From Anaerolineaceae bacterium UBA5224 (lineage in GTDB: Bacteria > Chloroflexota > Anaerolineae > Anaerolineales > Anaerolineaceae), in contig DHUW01000005.1 of NCBI GenBank assembly GCA_002409365.1, forward strand, positions 1 through 7,160: a DNA stretch of 7,160 nt, written 5' to 3'. Below the pieces are notes generated by a model, which saw only the letters and a program-made list of their open reading frames with translations, did no database searches and was not told the DNA's origin. The stretch's first letter is position 1, and every line of letters begins with the position of its first letter. The position numbers and the translations under genes are program-made. Below are positions 1 through 6,365 of the stretch, piece by piece.

Positions 1-887
1 TGGTCCACCCTTTCAGGTTCATCGTGCATAATTTCGAGCGCTGCCAGGACAGTGGCGGTATTCGCGGGTGGGATGGCGGCACTGAAGATCAGGCTGCGGG
101 CATTATGTTTGATGTAATCAATCACATCTTCCTTGCCGGAAATGAAACCACCAATCGAAGCAAACGATTTGCTGAATGTGGACATGATCAGGTCGACATC
201 TTCGGTCATCCCAAAATGAGCTGCGGTACCGCGACCGCCGCCCAGCACACCCATCCCGTGGGCATCGTCCACCATCAACCGGACGCCGTACTTATGGCAA
301 AGAGGAATGATCTCGGGTAATTTAGCAATATCGCCTTCCATGCTAAATAGACCATCCACAACCAGCAACTTACCGGGTTCTTCTGGCAGGCTTTTTAGAA
401 CGCGCTCGAGGTGGGCTATATCGTTATGGCGGAAGCGTTCAATCTTGCCGCCGCTCAAAATGGCACCATCAACGATGCTGGCATGATCTTCTTTATCAAG
501 AATGACGATGTCGTTTCTGCCAACAATCGAACTGATGGTACCCAGGTTCACCTGCATTCCAGTCGAGAAGACCAAAGCAGCTTCCTTGCCTACCCATTCG
601 GCTAATTTCTTTTCCAGATCTTCGATCATGGTCATGTTGCCGTTCAAAAAGCGTGAGCCAGTACAGCTAGTGCCGTATTTCTTTATCGCCTCGATGGCTG
701 CTTCGCGTACTTTTGGATGAGTAGTGAGCCCAAGGTAATTGTTCGAGCCGCACATGATGATTCGCTTGTCCTGGTAGATAACTTCGGTTCCTTCGTTGCG
801 ATCCAACGGAATGAAATAAGGGTAATAACCTCCAGCCTTTGCTTGCTTCACAGTTTCGTATTCAAATGCTTTAGTAAATAAGTCCAT
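1..887 (-). CDS. PLP-dependent alpha-oxoamine synthase, serine palmitoyltransferase-like (partial, C-terminus missing)
   Basis: The family condenses an amino acid with an acyl-CoA and releases CO2 (serine palmitoyltransferase, BioF) or makes 2-amino-3-ketobutyrate (Kbl); it is cytosolic and PLP-dependent. I translated 295 residues without interruption from the ATG at 887-885; the last ~100 residues of a ~395-residue enzyme lie beyond the left edge. Visible marks are GSNNYLGL at 47-54, GSRFLNG at 77-83, DHAS at 134-137 (His135 should stack on PLP), VDDAH at 206-210 (Asp207 for the pyridine nitrogen), and TFSK at 237-240, where Lys240 is the expected Schiff-base lysine, followed by SFASIGGFI. 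The start has an AAGGAAAGG ribosome site 10 nt upstream. From memory of the family, the N-terminal YPYF, GSRFLNG and TFSKSxASIGGFI look closer to bacterial SPT-like proteins than to Kbl (SVRF, TLGKALGG) or BioF. The substrate is not proven; Kbl remains possible. Confidence 0.85.
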   Translation of the reverse strand, partial: MDLFTKAFEYETVKQAKAGGYYPYFIPLDRNEGTEVIYQDKRIIMCGSNNYLGLTTHPKVREAAIEAIKKYGTSCTGSRFLNGNMTMIEDLEKKLAEWVGKEAALVFSTGMQVNLGTISSIVGRNDIVILDKEDHASIVDGAILSGGKIERFRHNDIAHLERVLKSLPEEPGKLLVVDGLFSMEGDIAKLPEIIPLCHKYGVRLMVDDAHGMGVLGGGRGTAAHFGMTEDVDLIMSTFSKSFASIGGFISGKEDVIDYIKHNARSLIFSAAIPPANTATVLAALEIMHDEPERVD

Positions 888-1050
888 AATGATCAAACCT
901 TTCCTTTTTCTCTTATGCTTAACAAAAAGAACTTGCTAAGGTTACACCCCAATTATAGCGCCTAAACATTCAGGGTGTTCTTCTGAGTCAAGCAATTTTG
1001 GTCTGCGGTAGAATTGATGTGAAGAGTAAGAGAAACGAGGAAATCGACCA
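888..1050. other. Divergent intergenic region between oxoamine synthase and lipoprotein genes
   Basis: This 163-nt stretch must carry promoters for both diverging genes. The minus-strand TATAAT is listed separately. On the plus strand the best -10 candidate is TAGAAT at 1009-1014, but no convincing -35 stands 16-18 nt before it. The lipoprotein ribosome site is GAGG at 1037-1040, 10 nt from its ATG. I see no clear operator palindrome. Confidence 0.5.
952..957 (-). promoter_or_regulatory. Probable -10 element for the oxoamine synthase gene
   Basis: Read on the minus strand, this is a perfect TATAAT, about 65 nt upstream of the ATG at 887. An 18-nt spacer places AGAACA (3 of 6 matches to TTGACA) at 981-976, so the -35 is weak. 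A better TTGACT occurs further upstream on this strand but at an unusable 28-nt spacing. The leader would be ~55-60 nt. Only the -10 match is directly seen; promoter activity is inferred. Confidence 0.4.
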
Positions 1051-1890
1051 ATGAGAAAATTTATACTTCTGTCTATTATCATGCTGCTGCTGCTTTCCGC
1101 CTGCAATTATCCCGAAACGGCCGATTATTCTCAAGACCCAGTGGTAGCGACCAACGTCGCACTGATCCTGACCCAGGGCGCGCAAACACAGGAAGCCGCT
1201 GAGTTAAGCCTGACTGCCACACCCTCAGCTTCCGAGACAGAAACTCCACCCACCGAAACTCAAGCCAACCCGGAAACCGCTACCCAGGCAGAGCCTTCTG
1301 AAACCCCTACCTCAACTGAGGTTCTCTCCACGGATCCATGGAGCGGTGAAGCAGCTTTTGTCGAAGAATTTGACAGCGGCGATTATTGGGATTTCGAGAG
1401 TGGATTTCTTTATTCCAAGGTCAGCAATGGTCAGCTTGAGTTCACCTCGAAAGGTACTCCCTGGTGGAGCAGCTGGTACACAACCACCCCCGAGTTCAAG
1501 AACGGTTACGTTGAAACCACTTTCAGCATGCCCAATTGCCAGGGTCAGGACCGTTTTGGTCTGGTAATTCGCTGGCAGAGACCAGGTGTTTTTTACTATA
1601 TGGGCGTTACCTGCGATGGTAAATGGGGTTTCAGCCAGTATACAGCGGGAAATGAAACCATCGACCTGCTGCCGTATGAGGAAATCTTCGTACTCAAACC
1701 TGTTGGCGAGACGAATCAGATCGGTATCATGGCTGAAGATAATTCGATTACGTTTTATATCAACCGGCAGTTTGTGGGATCAATATTGGTTAATTCGGAA
1801 GATGAGGCTGGTAACTTCGGCTTCCTGAGCATGTCTTCGGGGAGTAAGAATTTCAAAACTTTGATTGATAAGTTGGAGTACTGGGAGTAG
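1051..1890 (+). CDS. Secreted lipoprotein with LamG/DUF1080-like beta-sandwich domain
   Basis: The 279-residue product starts with a type II signal peptide: MRKF, a Leu/Ile-rich core, and lipobox LSAC with the acylated Cys at 18. Export and lipid anchoring at the cell surface are therefore expected. Residues ~50-95 form a low-complexity linker rich in Thr, Pro, Glu, Ser and Gln, a probable spacer from the membrane. Residues ~100-279 look like a concanavalin-type jelly-roll: FVEEFDSGDYW opens it, RFGLVIRW and FYYMGVTCDGKWGF form the core strands, ITFYINRQFVGS is the usual hairpin before the last strands, and it closes with the LIDKLEYW strand. Cys163 and Cys188 are the only cysteines in the domain and could form a disulfide. 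Family knowledge suggests carbohydrate or surface binding, but I see no catalytic motif. It stands alone, divergent from the oxoamine synthase. Ribosome site GAGG lies 10 nt before the ATG. Confidence 0.85.
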   Translation: MRKFILLSIIMLLLLSACNYPETADYSQDPVVATNVALILTQGAQTQEAAELSLTATPSASETETPPTETQANPETATQAEPSETPTSTEVLSTDPWSGEAAFVEEFDSGDYWDFESGFLYSKVSNGQLEFTSKGTPWWSSWYTTTPEFKNGYVETTFSMPNCQGQDRFGLVIRWQRPGVFYYMGVTCDGKWGFSQYTAGNETIDLLPYEEIFVLKPVGETNQIGIMAEDNSITFYINRQFVGSILVNSEDEAGNFGFLSMSSGSKNFKTLIDKLEYWE

Positions 1891-1987
1891 GGGATCTCCG
1901 CCGGACATATTGACGAAAACCATCTCACCCCTGAGTCGCGAAACCAGCCCTTGGCTGGACTTCGCCTCTCCGAAGAAAGCTATGTAG

Positions 1988-2011
1988 AGAATGACCATCG
2001 GTCATTCTTTT
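1988..2011 (+). terminator. Probable Rho-independent terminator of the lipoprotein gene
   Basis: A perfect 9-bp stem AGAATGACC / GGTCATTCT with a 3-nt loop (ATC) ends in a TTTT tract at 2008-2011. It lies ~100 nt after the lipoprotein stop codon. The stem is only moderately GC-rich and the T tract short, so termination may be partial. On the minus strand no T tract follows it. Confidence 0.5.
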
Positions 2012-2015
2012 GAGT

Positions 2016-2037
2016 GGGAGACCGAAGGTGGTCTCCC
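2016..2037 (+). promoter_or_regulatory. Stem-loop in the leader of the esterase-SDR unit
   Basis: A perfect 8-bp GC-rich stem GGGAGACC / GGTCTCCC encloses the 6-nt loop GAAGGT. It ends 18 nt before the Shine-Dalgarno sequence of the esterase gene and has no T tract. It could protect the mRNA 5' end, modulate translation, or belong to an intergenic repeat. I recognise no known riboswitch family. Confidence 0.4.
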
Positions 2038-2055
2038 GTAAATTGTTCTGATAAC

Positions 2056-2061
2056 GGAGGG
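2056..2061 (+). promoter_or_regulatory. Strong, closely spaced Shine-Dalgarno of the esterase gene
   Basis: GGAGGG is a near-perfect anti-16S match, but GGAGG ends only 3 nt before the ATG at 2064, tighter than the usual 5-9 nt. No alternative in-frame start lies close downstream, so the ATG stands. pstB shows the same GGAGG plus 3-nt spacing. Confidence 0.6.
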
Positions 2062-2063
2062 TA

Positions 2064-2810
2064 ATGAGCAACCAATACATCGTCAAGCCATATCTCGACG
2101 GTTCAAGTTTCCATTTTCCTGGGAATAAAACCGGGTTTGTCCTCGTCCATGGCTTTACTGCCACAACCACAGAAATCAGACCGCTGGCAGAGCGTCTGCA
2201 CCTGGAGGGATACACCGTTTCGGCGCCGCTTCTTCCAGGGCATGACACCCACCCGGATGATCTGAACAGAGTAAGATGGCAGGATTGGTACAAAACTGTC
2301 CGCCAGGCTTACCTGGAAATGCGCGAAACTTGTGACCAGGTCTGGTTGGGCGGCGAATCGATGGGAGCCCTTCTGTGCCTTTTGGTTGCAAGTGGGTTCC
2401 CTGAGGTGTCCGGGTTACTGCTTTTTTCGCCTGCCTTGAAAGTGCGTAAACTGAATGCCGCTCTTCTTGCACAGTTCTTTATAAAATACCTGGATAAGAG
2501 CAAGAAATCGAACGATCAATTATGGAAAGGCTATAACGTTTATCCGATGAGGGGTGCTGTTCAGCTCTTGAAACTCCAAAAACAAGTGAAGAAAAACCTT
2601 CACAAGGTAACCCAGCCCACTCTGGTTGTAGTGAGCGAAAACGATCAGACCGTTCGGGTAAGCACTGGTAAATCGATCATTAATTCCATATCTTCCAGAG
2701 AAAAAAAACTGATCGTTCTCAAAAACGCTTCTCATACTATGCTGCTTGACAAGGATAATCAACAGACCATCGACCAGGCAATCGAATTTGTACAGCAAAC
2801 CACGCTTTAG
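2064..2810 (+). CDS. Alpha/beta hydrolase, Est30-type carboxylesterase / monoacylglycerol lipase-like
   Basis: The 248-residue cytosolic protein (no signal peptide) matches the length and motif layout of Geobacillus Est30 and the Bacillus monoacylglycerol lipase. The oxyanion loop is HGFTATT at 29-35, PLLPGHD follows at 55-61, the nucleophile elbow is GESMG at 97-101 with Ser99, the acid is Asp194 in SENDQTV, and the histidine is His224 in NASHTML. This is a complete Ser-Asp-His triad at spacing close to Est30 (Ser94, Asp193, His223, recalled). Residues ~125-175, rich in Lys, Leu and Gln, should form the small cap over the acyl pocket. The expected reaction is hydrolysis of short- to medium-chain carboxyl or glycerol esters; the substrate cannot be told from sequence. 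The stop codon is 2 nt before the SDR start, so the two are very probably cotranscribed and translationally coupled. Confidence 0.88.
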   Translation: MSNQYIVKPYLDGSSFHFPGNKTGFVLVHGFTATTTEIRPLAERLHLEGYTVSAPLLPGHDTHPDDLNRVRWQDWYKTVRQAYLEMRETCDQVWLGGESMGALLCLLVASGFPEVSGLLLFSPALKVRKLNAALLAQFFIKYLDKSKKSNDQLWKGYNVYPMRGAVQLLKLQKQVKKNLHKVTQPTLVVVSENDQTVRVSTGKSIINSISSREKKLIVLKNASHTMLLDKDNQQTIDQAIEFVQQTTL

Positions 2811-2812
2811 AA

Positions 2813-3688
2813 ATGAAAAAATATCCTGATCTTTCTGGAAAAACGATTTTGGTTACTGGCGCAACGGATGGGATCGGCAAAGAGTTGAGCCGCATGTTTG
2901 CGCACACCGGCGCAAACCTTATTTTGCATGGTCGCAACGCTGAACGGCTGGCGAACACTTTACAGGAAATCAAGGCTGAGACAGATAACCAGAACATCCA
3001 AACCATAAAAGCGGATTTTGCATCTCTCACCCAGGTAAGAACCATGGCTGAGGAGCTCAGGCAAAAGGTTGATCACCTGGATATCCTGGTCAACAATGCC
3101 GGCGTTTACCCTCAAGCAAAGGTAATCACCGAAGATGGCTTTGAGCAAACGCTGCAAGTCAACTACATCTCACCTTTCATGTTAACCCTTTCGCTGATCT
3201 CTCTTTGTGGAGGTAAAAAACCTTCCAAAATCATCAATCTATCGTCAATTGGCCACCGGTTTGTTTGGGCGAACATTGACGACCCGAAAGGGCGCTTCTT
3301 TTGGAGATGGGTTTCTTATTGTCACAGCAAGCTGTTGATCATTCCGTTTACCCGCGAGTTGGCTGAGCGCTACTGCTGTTCAAATATTACCGTGAACTGT
3401 ATCCATCCTGGCATCATTCGCACAAAATTGATCCGTATGCTGCCGGTTACCTGGGGAGTTTCCACCCATCACGGGGCAACAACAGTATTCAACCTGGCGA
3501 CAAACCCAAAATTTGAAGATGTCACGGGAGAATATCTGGAAGAATTCAAGATCGTTAGACCTTCGCCAATCGCACGCTCAAAACGACTTCAAGCGTCCTT
3601 ATGGCGAATAAGCCTGCGCTGGGCAGGCTTTACGAAGGGAAAAGCATCAATCACTCCAGTATCACTACTTAGCCGAAACGACCAGTAA
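2813..3688 (+). CDS. Short-chain dehydrogenase/reductase, retinol dehydrogenase-like, with extended C-terminus
   Basis: A 291-residue classical SDR that should oxidise or reduce a hydroxyl/carbonyl group with NAD(P)(H). Cofactor motif TGATDGIG is at 15-22, HGRN at 39-42 (Arg41 suggests NADP(H)), Asp68 in KADF, NNAG at 94-97, catalytic Asn117 in QVNY, Ser144/145 in NLSS, and Tyr169-x3-Lys173 in YCHSK, followed by HPG at 198-200. All catalytic residues are present. The layout recalls the WWOX/retinol dehydrogenase branch, which ends near the LWRIS segment (264-268). Here ~18 further residues run on, and the last codons overlap the end of pstB on the other strand. The start ATG is 2 nt after the esterase stop and has no clear Shine-Dalgarno, so translation probably depends on coupling. 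The substrate is unknown. Confidence 0.87.
   Translation: MKKYPDLSGKTILVTGATDGIGKELSRMFAHTGANLILHGRNAERLANTLQEIKAETDNQNIQTIKADFASLTQVRTMAEELRQKVDHLDILVNNAGVYPQAKVITEDGFEQTLQVNYISPFMLTLSLISLCGGKKPSKIINLSSIGHRFVWANIDDPKGRFFWRWVSYCHSKLLIIPFTRELAERYCCSNITVNCIHPGIIRTKLIRMLPVTWGVSTHHGATTVFNLATNPKFEDVTGEYLEEFKIVRPSPIARSKRLQASLWRISLRWAGFTKGKASITPVSLLSRNDQ
3610..3630 (+). other. 8-bp stem-loop near the SDR 3' end
   Basis: AAGCCTGC / GCAGGCTT forms a perfect stem around the 5-nt loop GCTGG, followed on the plus strand by only TTA. It lies inside the SDR reading frame, close to where family members normally end, and 39-59 nt beyond the pstB stop on the minus strand. It is the only stem-loop I see between the convergent units and may slow or stop transcription weakly. 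Chance within coding sequence is possible. Confidence 0.3.
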
Positions 3689-4433
3689 TGTAATCTTCTG
3701 TGCGCTTATCTTTGGGGTTGGTGAAGATGGTTTGGGTTTCGCCAAACTCGATCAGGCGACCGGTACGGGTTTCATCAGTATAGAAAAAGGCAGTATAGTC
3801 CGAGACACGCCCCGCTTGCTGCATGTTGTGGGTCACGATCACGATCGTATAGTTCACTGAAAGCGAATGGATCAGATCTTCAATTTTTAAAGTGGCAATC
3901 GGGTCCAGCGATGCCGCCGGCTCATCCATCAGGATCACCGTAGGATGGACTGCCAGGGCGCGTGCGATGCAGAGGCGCTGTTGCTGTCCACCAGAGAGTG
4001 CCAGGCCAGATTTGCCCAAATCGTCTTTTACCTCATCCCACAAGGCAGCCGATCTCAGGCTGGACTCAACGATTTCTTCCAGTTTCTTATGATCGTGCAT
4101 GCCGGTTACCCGTGGTCCGTAGGCAACGTTTTCAAAAATTGATTTGGGGAAGGGATTGGGTTTTTGGAAAACCATGCCAATATTCTGACGTAGGGCGACA
4201 GGGTCGATTTTGAACAGATCGATACCGTCGATTAAGACCTCTCCGGTATATTTAGTTCCTGCAATCAGGTCATTCATGCGGTTAAACGTTCGTAAAAAAG
4301 TGCTCTTTCCGCTTCCTGAAGGACCGATCAGCGCGGTCACTTGCTTTTCCGGGAACTTGACAGAGATATCCGCCAGGGCATGAAAATTGCCATAATAAAG
4401 GTTGTAATCGATGGTCTCAAGTTTGGTGTTCAT
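3669..4433 (-). CDS. pstB: Phosphate ABC transporter ATP-binding protein PstB
   Basis: The 254-residue ATPase powers phosphate import through PstC-PstA at the inner face of the membrane. It carries Walker A GPSGSGKST (37-45), Q-loop MVFQKPNPFP (Gln90), signature LSGGQQQR (147-154), Walker B VILMDEP (166-172), and H-loop THN (His202). The KPNPFP segment and the terminal DYITGRFG are hallmarks of PstB rather than other ABC ATPases, and the length is normal. The D-loop reads AASLDP where TSALDP or CSALDP is usual; this is a mild variant that keeps the Asp. The ATG overlaps the pstA stop as ATGA, with GGAGG 3 nt upstream inside pstA. Its stop lies inside the convergent SDR gene. No phoU follows. 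Confidence 0.97.
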   Translation of the reverse strand: MNTKLETIDYNLYYGNFHALADISVKFPEKQVTALIGPSGSGKSTFLRTFNRMNDLIAGTKYTGEVLIDGIDLFKIDPVALRQNIGMVFQKPNPFPKSIFENVAYGPRVTGMHDHKKLEEIVESSLRSAALWDEVKDDLGKSGLALSGGQQQRLCIARALAVHPTVILMDEPAASLDPIATLKIEDLIHSLSVNYTIVIVTHNMQQAGRVSDYTAFFYTDETRTGRLIEFGETQTIFTNPKDKRTEDYITGRFG

Positions 4434-5356
4434 TTTCCTCCCCGGATTTTCGCGGTGAGTCTGTTGGAAACAATATTGATTGACAGATTGATCAGAATGA
4501 TCATAATGACCAGGACTGCGCCGGTGCCCATCGCCTTGTCGAAGGCGTTGGTGTCCATTGCCAGGTAATAAAGATGCAATGCCAGCGTGCGACCGCCATC
4601 CATGATCGAAGTAGGCATGCGGGCACTGCCACCGAGGGTCACAAAGAAGACGGCAGTCTCACTGATGATACGACCGACACTAAGTATGATGCCGGTAATA
4701 ATGCCAGGGACAGCTGCTGGTAAAACTACTTTGTGGAGTGTCTGCCATTTTGTAGCACCAAGCGCCAGGCTGCCACGACGATAATCATCCGGAACAGTTA
4801 GCAGCGCTTCTTCGGTGGTGCGAATGATGGTAGGTAAGACCAGGCAAGCCCCAGCCAACGAAGCAGATAAGAGGGACCAGCCCAGTTGCAGGGCAGATAC
4901 AAAAAGGGCATAGCCAAACAGGCCAAAAATGATGGAAGGAATACCAGCCAGGGTCTCGACTGCGAAGTTGGCAATCGCGATCAATGCCCTCATAACCGGA
5001 GAAGTCAGCGCTTGTTCGCCTCCATATTCGATCAGGTAAATGGCTGCCCCCACCCCTAACGGCGTGGCTATCAGCAGCGTAAGCACTACCAGGAAAAGCG
5101 TGGTACCAAGCGTTGTGGAAATGCCTCCCTCACCCGAGAGACCTCCTCGCGGTGGTGTGGTCAGAAATTCCCAGTTGATTGCCTTGCCACCCTGGATGAT
5201 GACGTAACCAACGACAAGCAGCAGGACAATCAGGGTGATAAGTCCTGCCAGCCACATGATCGAGAACCAGATATTTTGAGAAGTATTCCGTACCTTCAGG
5301 TTTCGAAAAATGTCAGAATCTTTATGTTGAATGGATTGGATGTTTTGGTTGATCAT
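4430..5356 (-). CDS. pstA: Phosphate ABC transporter permease PstA
   Basis: A 308-residue integral membrane subunit that pairs with PstC to form the phosphate channel. Hydrophobic segments lie at about 30-55, 83-107, 125-152, 158-178, 212-240 and 276-298, giving the usual six helices. The cytoplasmic coupling (EAA) loop runs from about 183 to 219, with TVPDDYRRGSLALGAT followed by KWQT and VLPAAVPGI. The ETLAGIPSIIFGLFG stretch (134-148) is characteristic of Pst permeases. The ~29-residue N-terminal tail is polar. The ATG lies 2 nt after the pstC stop, with AAGG 8 nt upstream, and its stop overlaps the pstB start by 4 nt. This tight packing implies translational coupling in one mRNA. Confidence 0.96.
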   Translation of the reverse strand: MINQNIQSIQHKDSDIFRNLKVRNTSQNIWFSIMWLAGLITLIVLLLVVGYVIIQGGKAINWEFLTTPPRGGLSGEGGISTTLGTTLFLVVLTLLIATPLGVGAAIYLIEYGGEQALTSPVMRALIAIANFAVETLAGIPSIIFGLFGYALFVSALQLGWSLLSASLAGACLVLPTIIRTTEEALLTVPDDYRRGSLALGATKWQTLHKVVLPAAVPGIITGIILSVGRIISETAVFFVTLGGSARMPTSIMDGGRTLALHLYYLAMDTNAFDKAMGTGAVLVIMIILINLSINIVSNRLTAKIRGGK

Positions 5357-5358
5357 CG

Positions 5359-6363
5359 CTATTGCCTTGTCGTTTGGATACTGGATTGACGGTTAACCAA
5401 CCATCGGGCACTGACGTTGACAACGATGATCAGGGCAAACAAGACCACACCGGTAGCAAACAAGGCGCTTTCATGAACGCCTGTAGCGTAACTGATCTCA
5501 ACAGCAATATTGCCTGTCAGGGTTCGCGCTTGGGATAAGAAAAGAGTTAACGGATTTGCGTTGAGTGGTTTGGGGAAGATAACTGAGTTGCCAATGACCA
5601 TGATCATTGCCATGGTCTCGCCCAAAGCGCGCCCAATACCAAGAATAATTGCTGCAATAATGCCAGATTTGCCTGCGGGTAAAACGACCTGGGTGATGGT
5701 TTGCCAGCGGGTTGCGCCCAATGCCAATGAGCCCGAGCGATAGCTATCGGGAACGGCCCGGATGGCATCTTCGGCAATACTTGTAATGGTGGGGAGGATC
5801 ATCACCGCCAATACGATCGAAGCGGCGAGTAATCCGTATCCAGAATTACCAGGAACATTGATCTGCCGAATAATCGGGACGAGCACTACCATGCCAAACA
5901 GGCCATAGACGACTGAAGGTATACCTGCCAGGAGCTGCACAGCAGGGCGTAAGATTGCCTGGACCCATTTGGGAGCAATTTCACCCAAAAAAATCGCTGA
6001 CCCAATAGCCAGCGGTACACCCAGAACAATTGCGCCAACGGTGACAGCAACCGAGCCTACGATCATCGCCAGGATACCGTACTGGTCCTGCCCAGGGCGC
6101 CAAATCCCGCCAAAGAGGATATCTGTAAAACCGATTTCTGTCCAAGCCTGGACACTTTCACGGAAAATAAAAAATGCGATTGCCAGGACGATAACAATGG
6201 AAAGAATCGCGCTGATAAAAAGAATGTATTTGACGGTTTTATCCGCGATCATTCGTCCGCTCATCTTTTGCTCATTTCCTCTGGCGTTTCCAATCATATC
6301 AGCGTCTCTGCTTTTTGTGTGCAGAGACGCCTGATAATTTTCTGTAATCATTCCTTCAGTCAC
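5359..6363 (-). CDS. pstC: Phosphate ABC transporter permease PstC (start uncertain)
   Basis: This is the partner of PstA in the phosphate channel. Helices lie at about 44-67, 98-126, 136-166, 175-195, 229-258 and 298-320 when counted from 6363. The EAA loop (198-231) contains VPDSYRSGSLALGAT and QVVLPAG; LLAGIPSVVYGLFG and GRALGETMAM are typical of PstC. The span is the longest open frame, whose first codon is GTG, 2 nt after the pstS stop and without a Shine-Dalgarno. An ATG at 6351 has AAGGA abutting it. A 15-bp hairpin (6297-6336) sits inside this N-terminal stretch. I favour the ATG at 6264-6262, preceded by AGAGGA at 12 nt, which gives 301 residues and a short tail (~11 residues) before helix 1, as usual for the family. 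ATG 6252 is another option. Confidence 0.93.
   Translation of the reverse strand: MTEGMITENYQASLHTKSRDADMIGNARGNEQKMSGRMIADKTVKYILFISAILSIVIVLAIAFFIFRESVQAWTEIGFTDILFGGIWRPGQDQYGILAMIVGSVAVTVGAIVLGVPLAIGSAIFLGEIAPKWVQAILRPAVQLLAGIPSVVYGLFGMVVLVPIIRQINVPGNSGYGLLAASIVLAVMILPTITSIAEDAIRAVPDSYRSGSLALGATRWQTITQVVLPAGKSGIIAAIILGIGRALGETMAMIMVIGNSVIFPKPLNANPLTLFLSQARTLTGNIAVEISYATGVHESALFATGVVLFALIIVVNVSARWLVNRQSSIQTTRQ
6297..6336 (-). promoter_or_regulatory. Long hairpin between pstS and the likely pstC start
   Basis: Arms 6297-6311 and 6321-6336 pair over 15 bp with a single bulged C, including an uninterrupted 10-bp GCGTCTCTGC / GCAGAGACGC core; the loop is 9 nt (ACACAAAAA on the mRNA strand). 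It starts ~30 nt after the pstS stop. On the transcribed strand no T tract follows, so it is not a standard terminator. Known parallels are intercistronic hairpins that stabilise the mRNA of a highly expressed binding-protein gene against 3' exonucleases while lowering expression of the permease genes. That role is inferred here. Confidence 0.6.
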
Positions 6364-6365
6364 AT

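Larger units (their letters stand above)
1891..2063. other. Gene-free segment with four successive stem-loops
   Basis: Nothing here looks coding on either strand. The segment contains four perfect inverted repeats in order: CCAGCC/GGCTGG (1944-1958, 3-nt loop), CTTCG/CGAAG (1960-1975, 6-nt loop), a 9-bp stem (1988-2008) and an 8-bp stem (2016-2037). The last two share an inner GACC/GGTC core. It may be a combination of the lipoprotein terminator and a leader structure for the esterase gene, or a copy of a dispersed intergenic repeat. The stems are seen directly; the role is inference. Confidence 0.55.

Noticed and set aside
1910..1915. TTGACG as a -35 element for the esterase unit
   Set aside because: No -10-like hexamer occurs 16-18 nt downstream.
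1925..2293. A 122-codon open frame on the minus strand across the esterase start
   Set aside because: It is antisense to the well-supported esterase N-terminus and the stem-loop region, and its translation shows no domain-like pattern.
2701..2708. Run of eight A residues in the esterase gene as a slippage or phase-variation site
   Set aside because: The frame is intact and encodes Glu-Lys-Lys in a conserved position before the last strand; eight As alone are weak evidence.
5596..5617. 7-bp inverted repeat GACCATG / CATGGTC in pstC
   Set aside because: It encodes the conserved ETMAMIMVIG region of PstC; the symmetry follows from Met/Ile/Val codons.
4590..5760. Near-identical GSLALGAT-x-WQT segments in PstA and PstC as a recent duplication
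   Set aside because: This is the conserved EAA coupling loop shared by the two paralogous permeases; the rest of the proteins differ widely, so it reflects ancient paralogy and constraint.
5969..6334. A 121-codon open frame on the plus strand opposite pstC
   Set aside because: It mirrors the hydrophobic codons of pstC, is rich in Ile, Ala, Pro and Thr, and has no recognisable domain.
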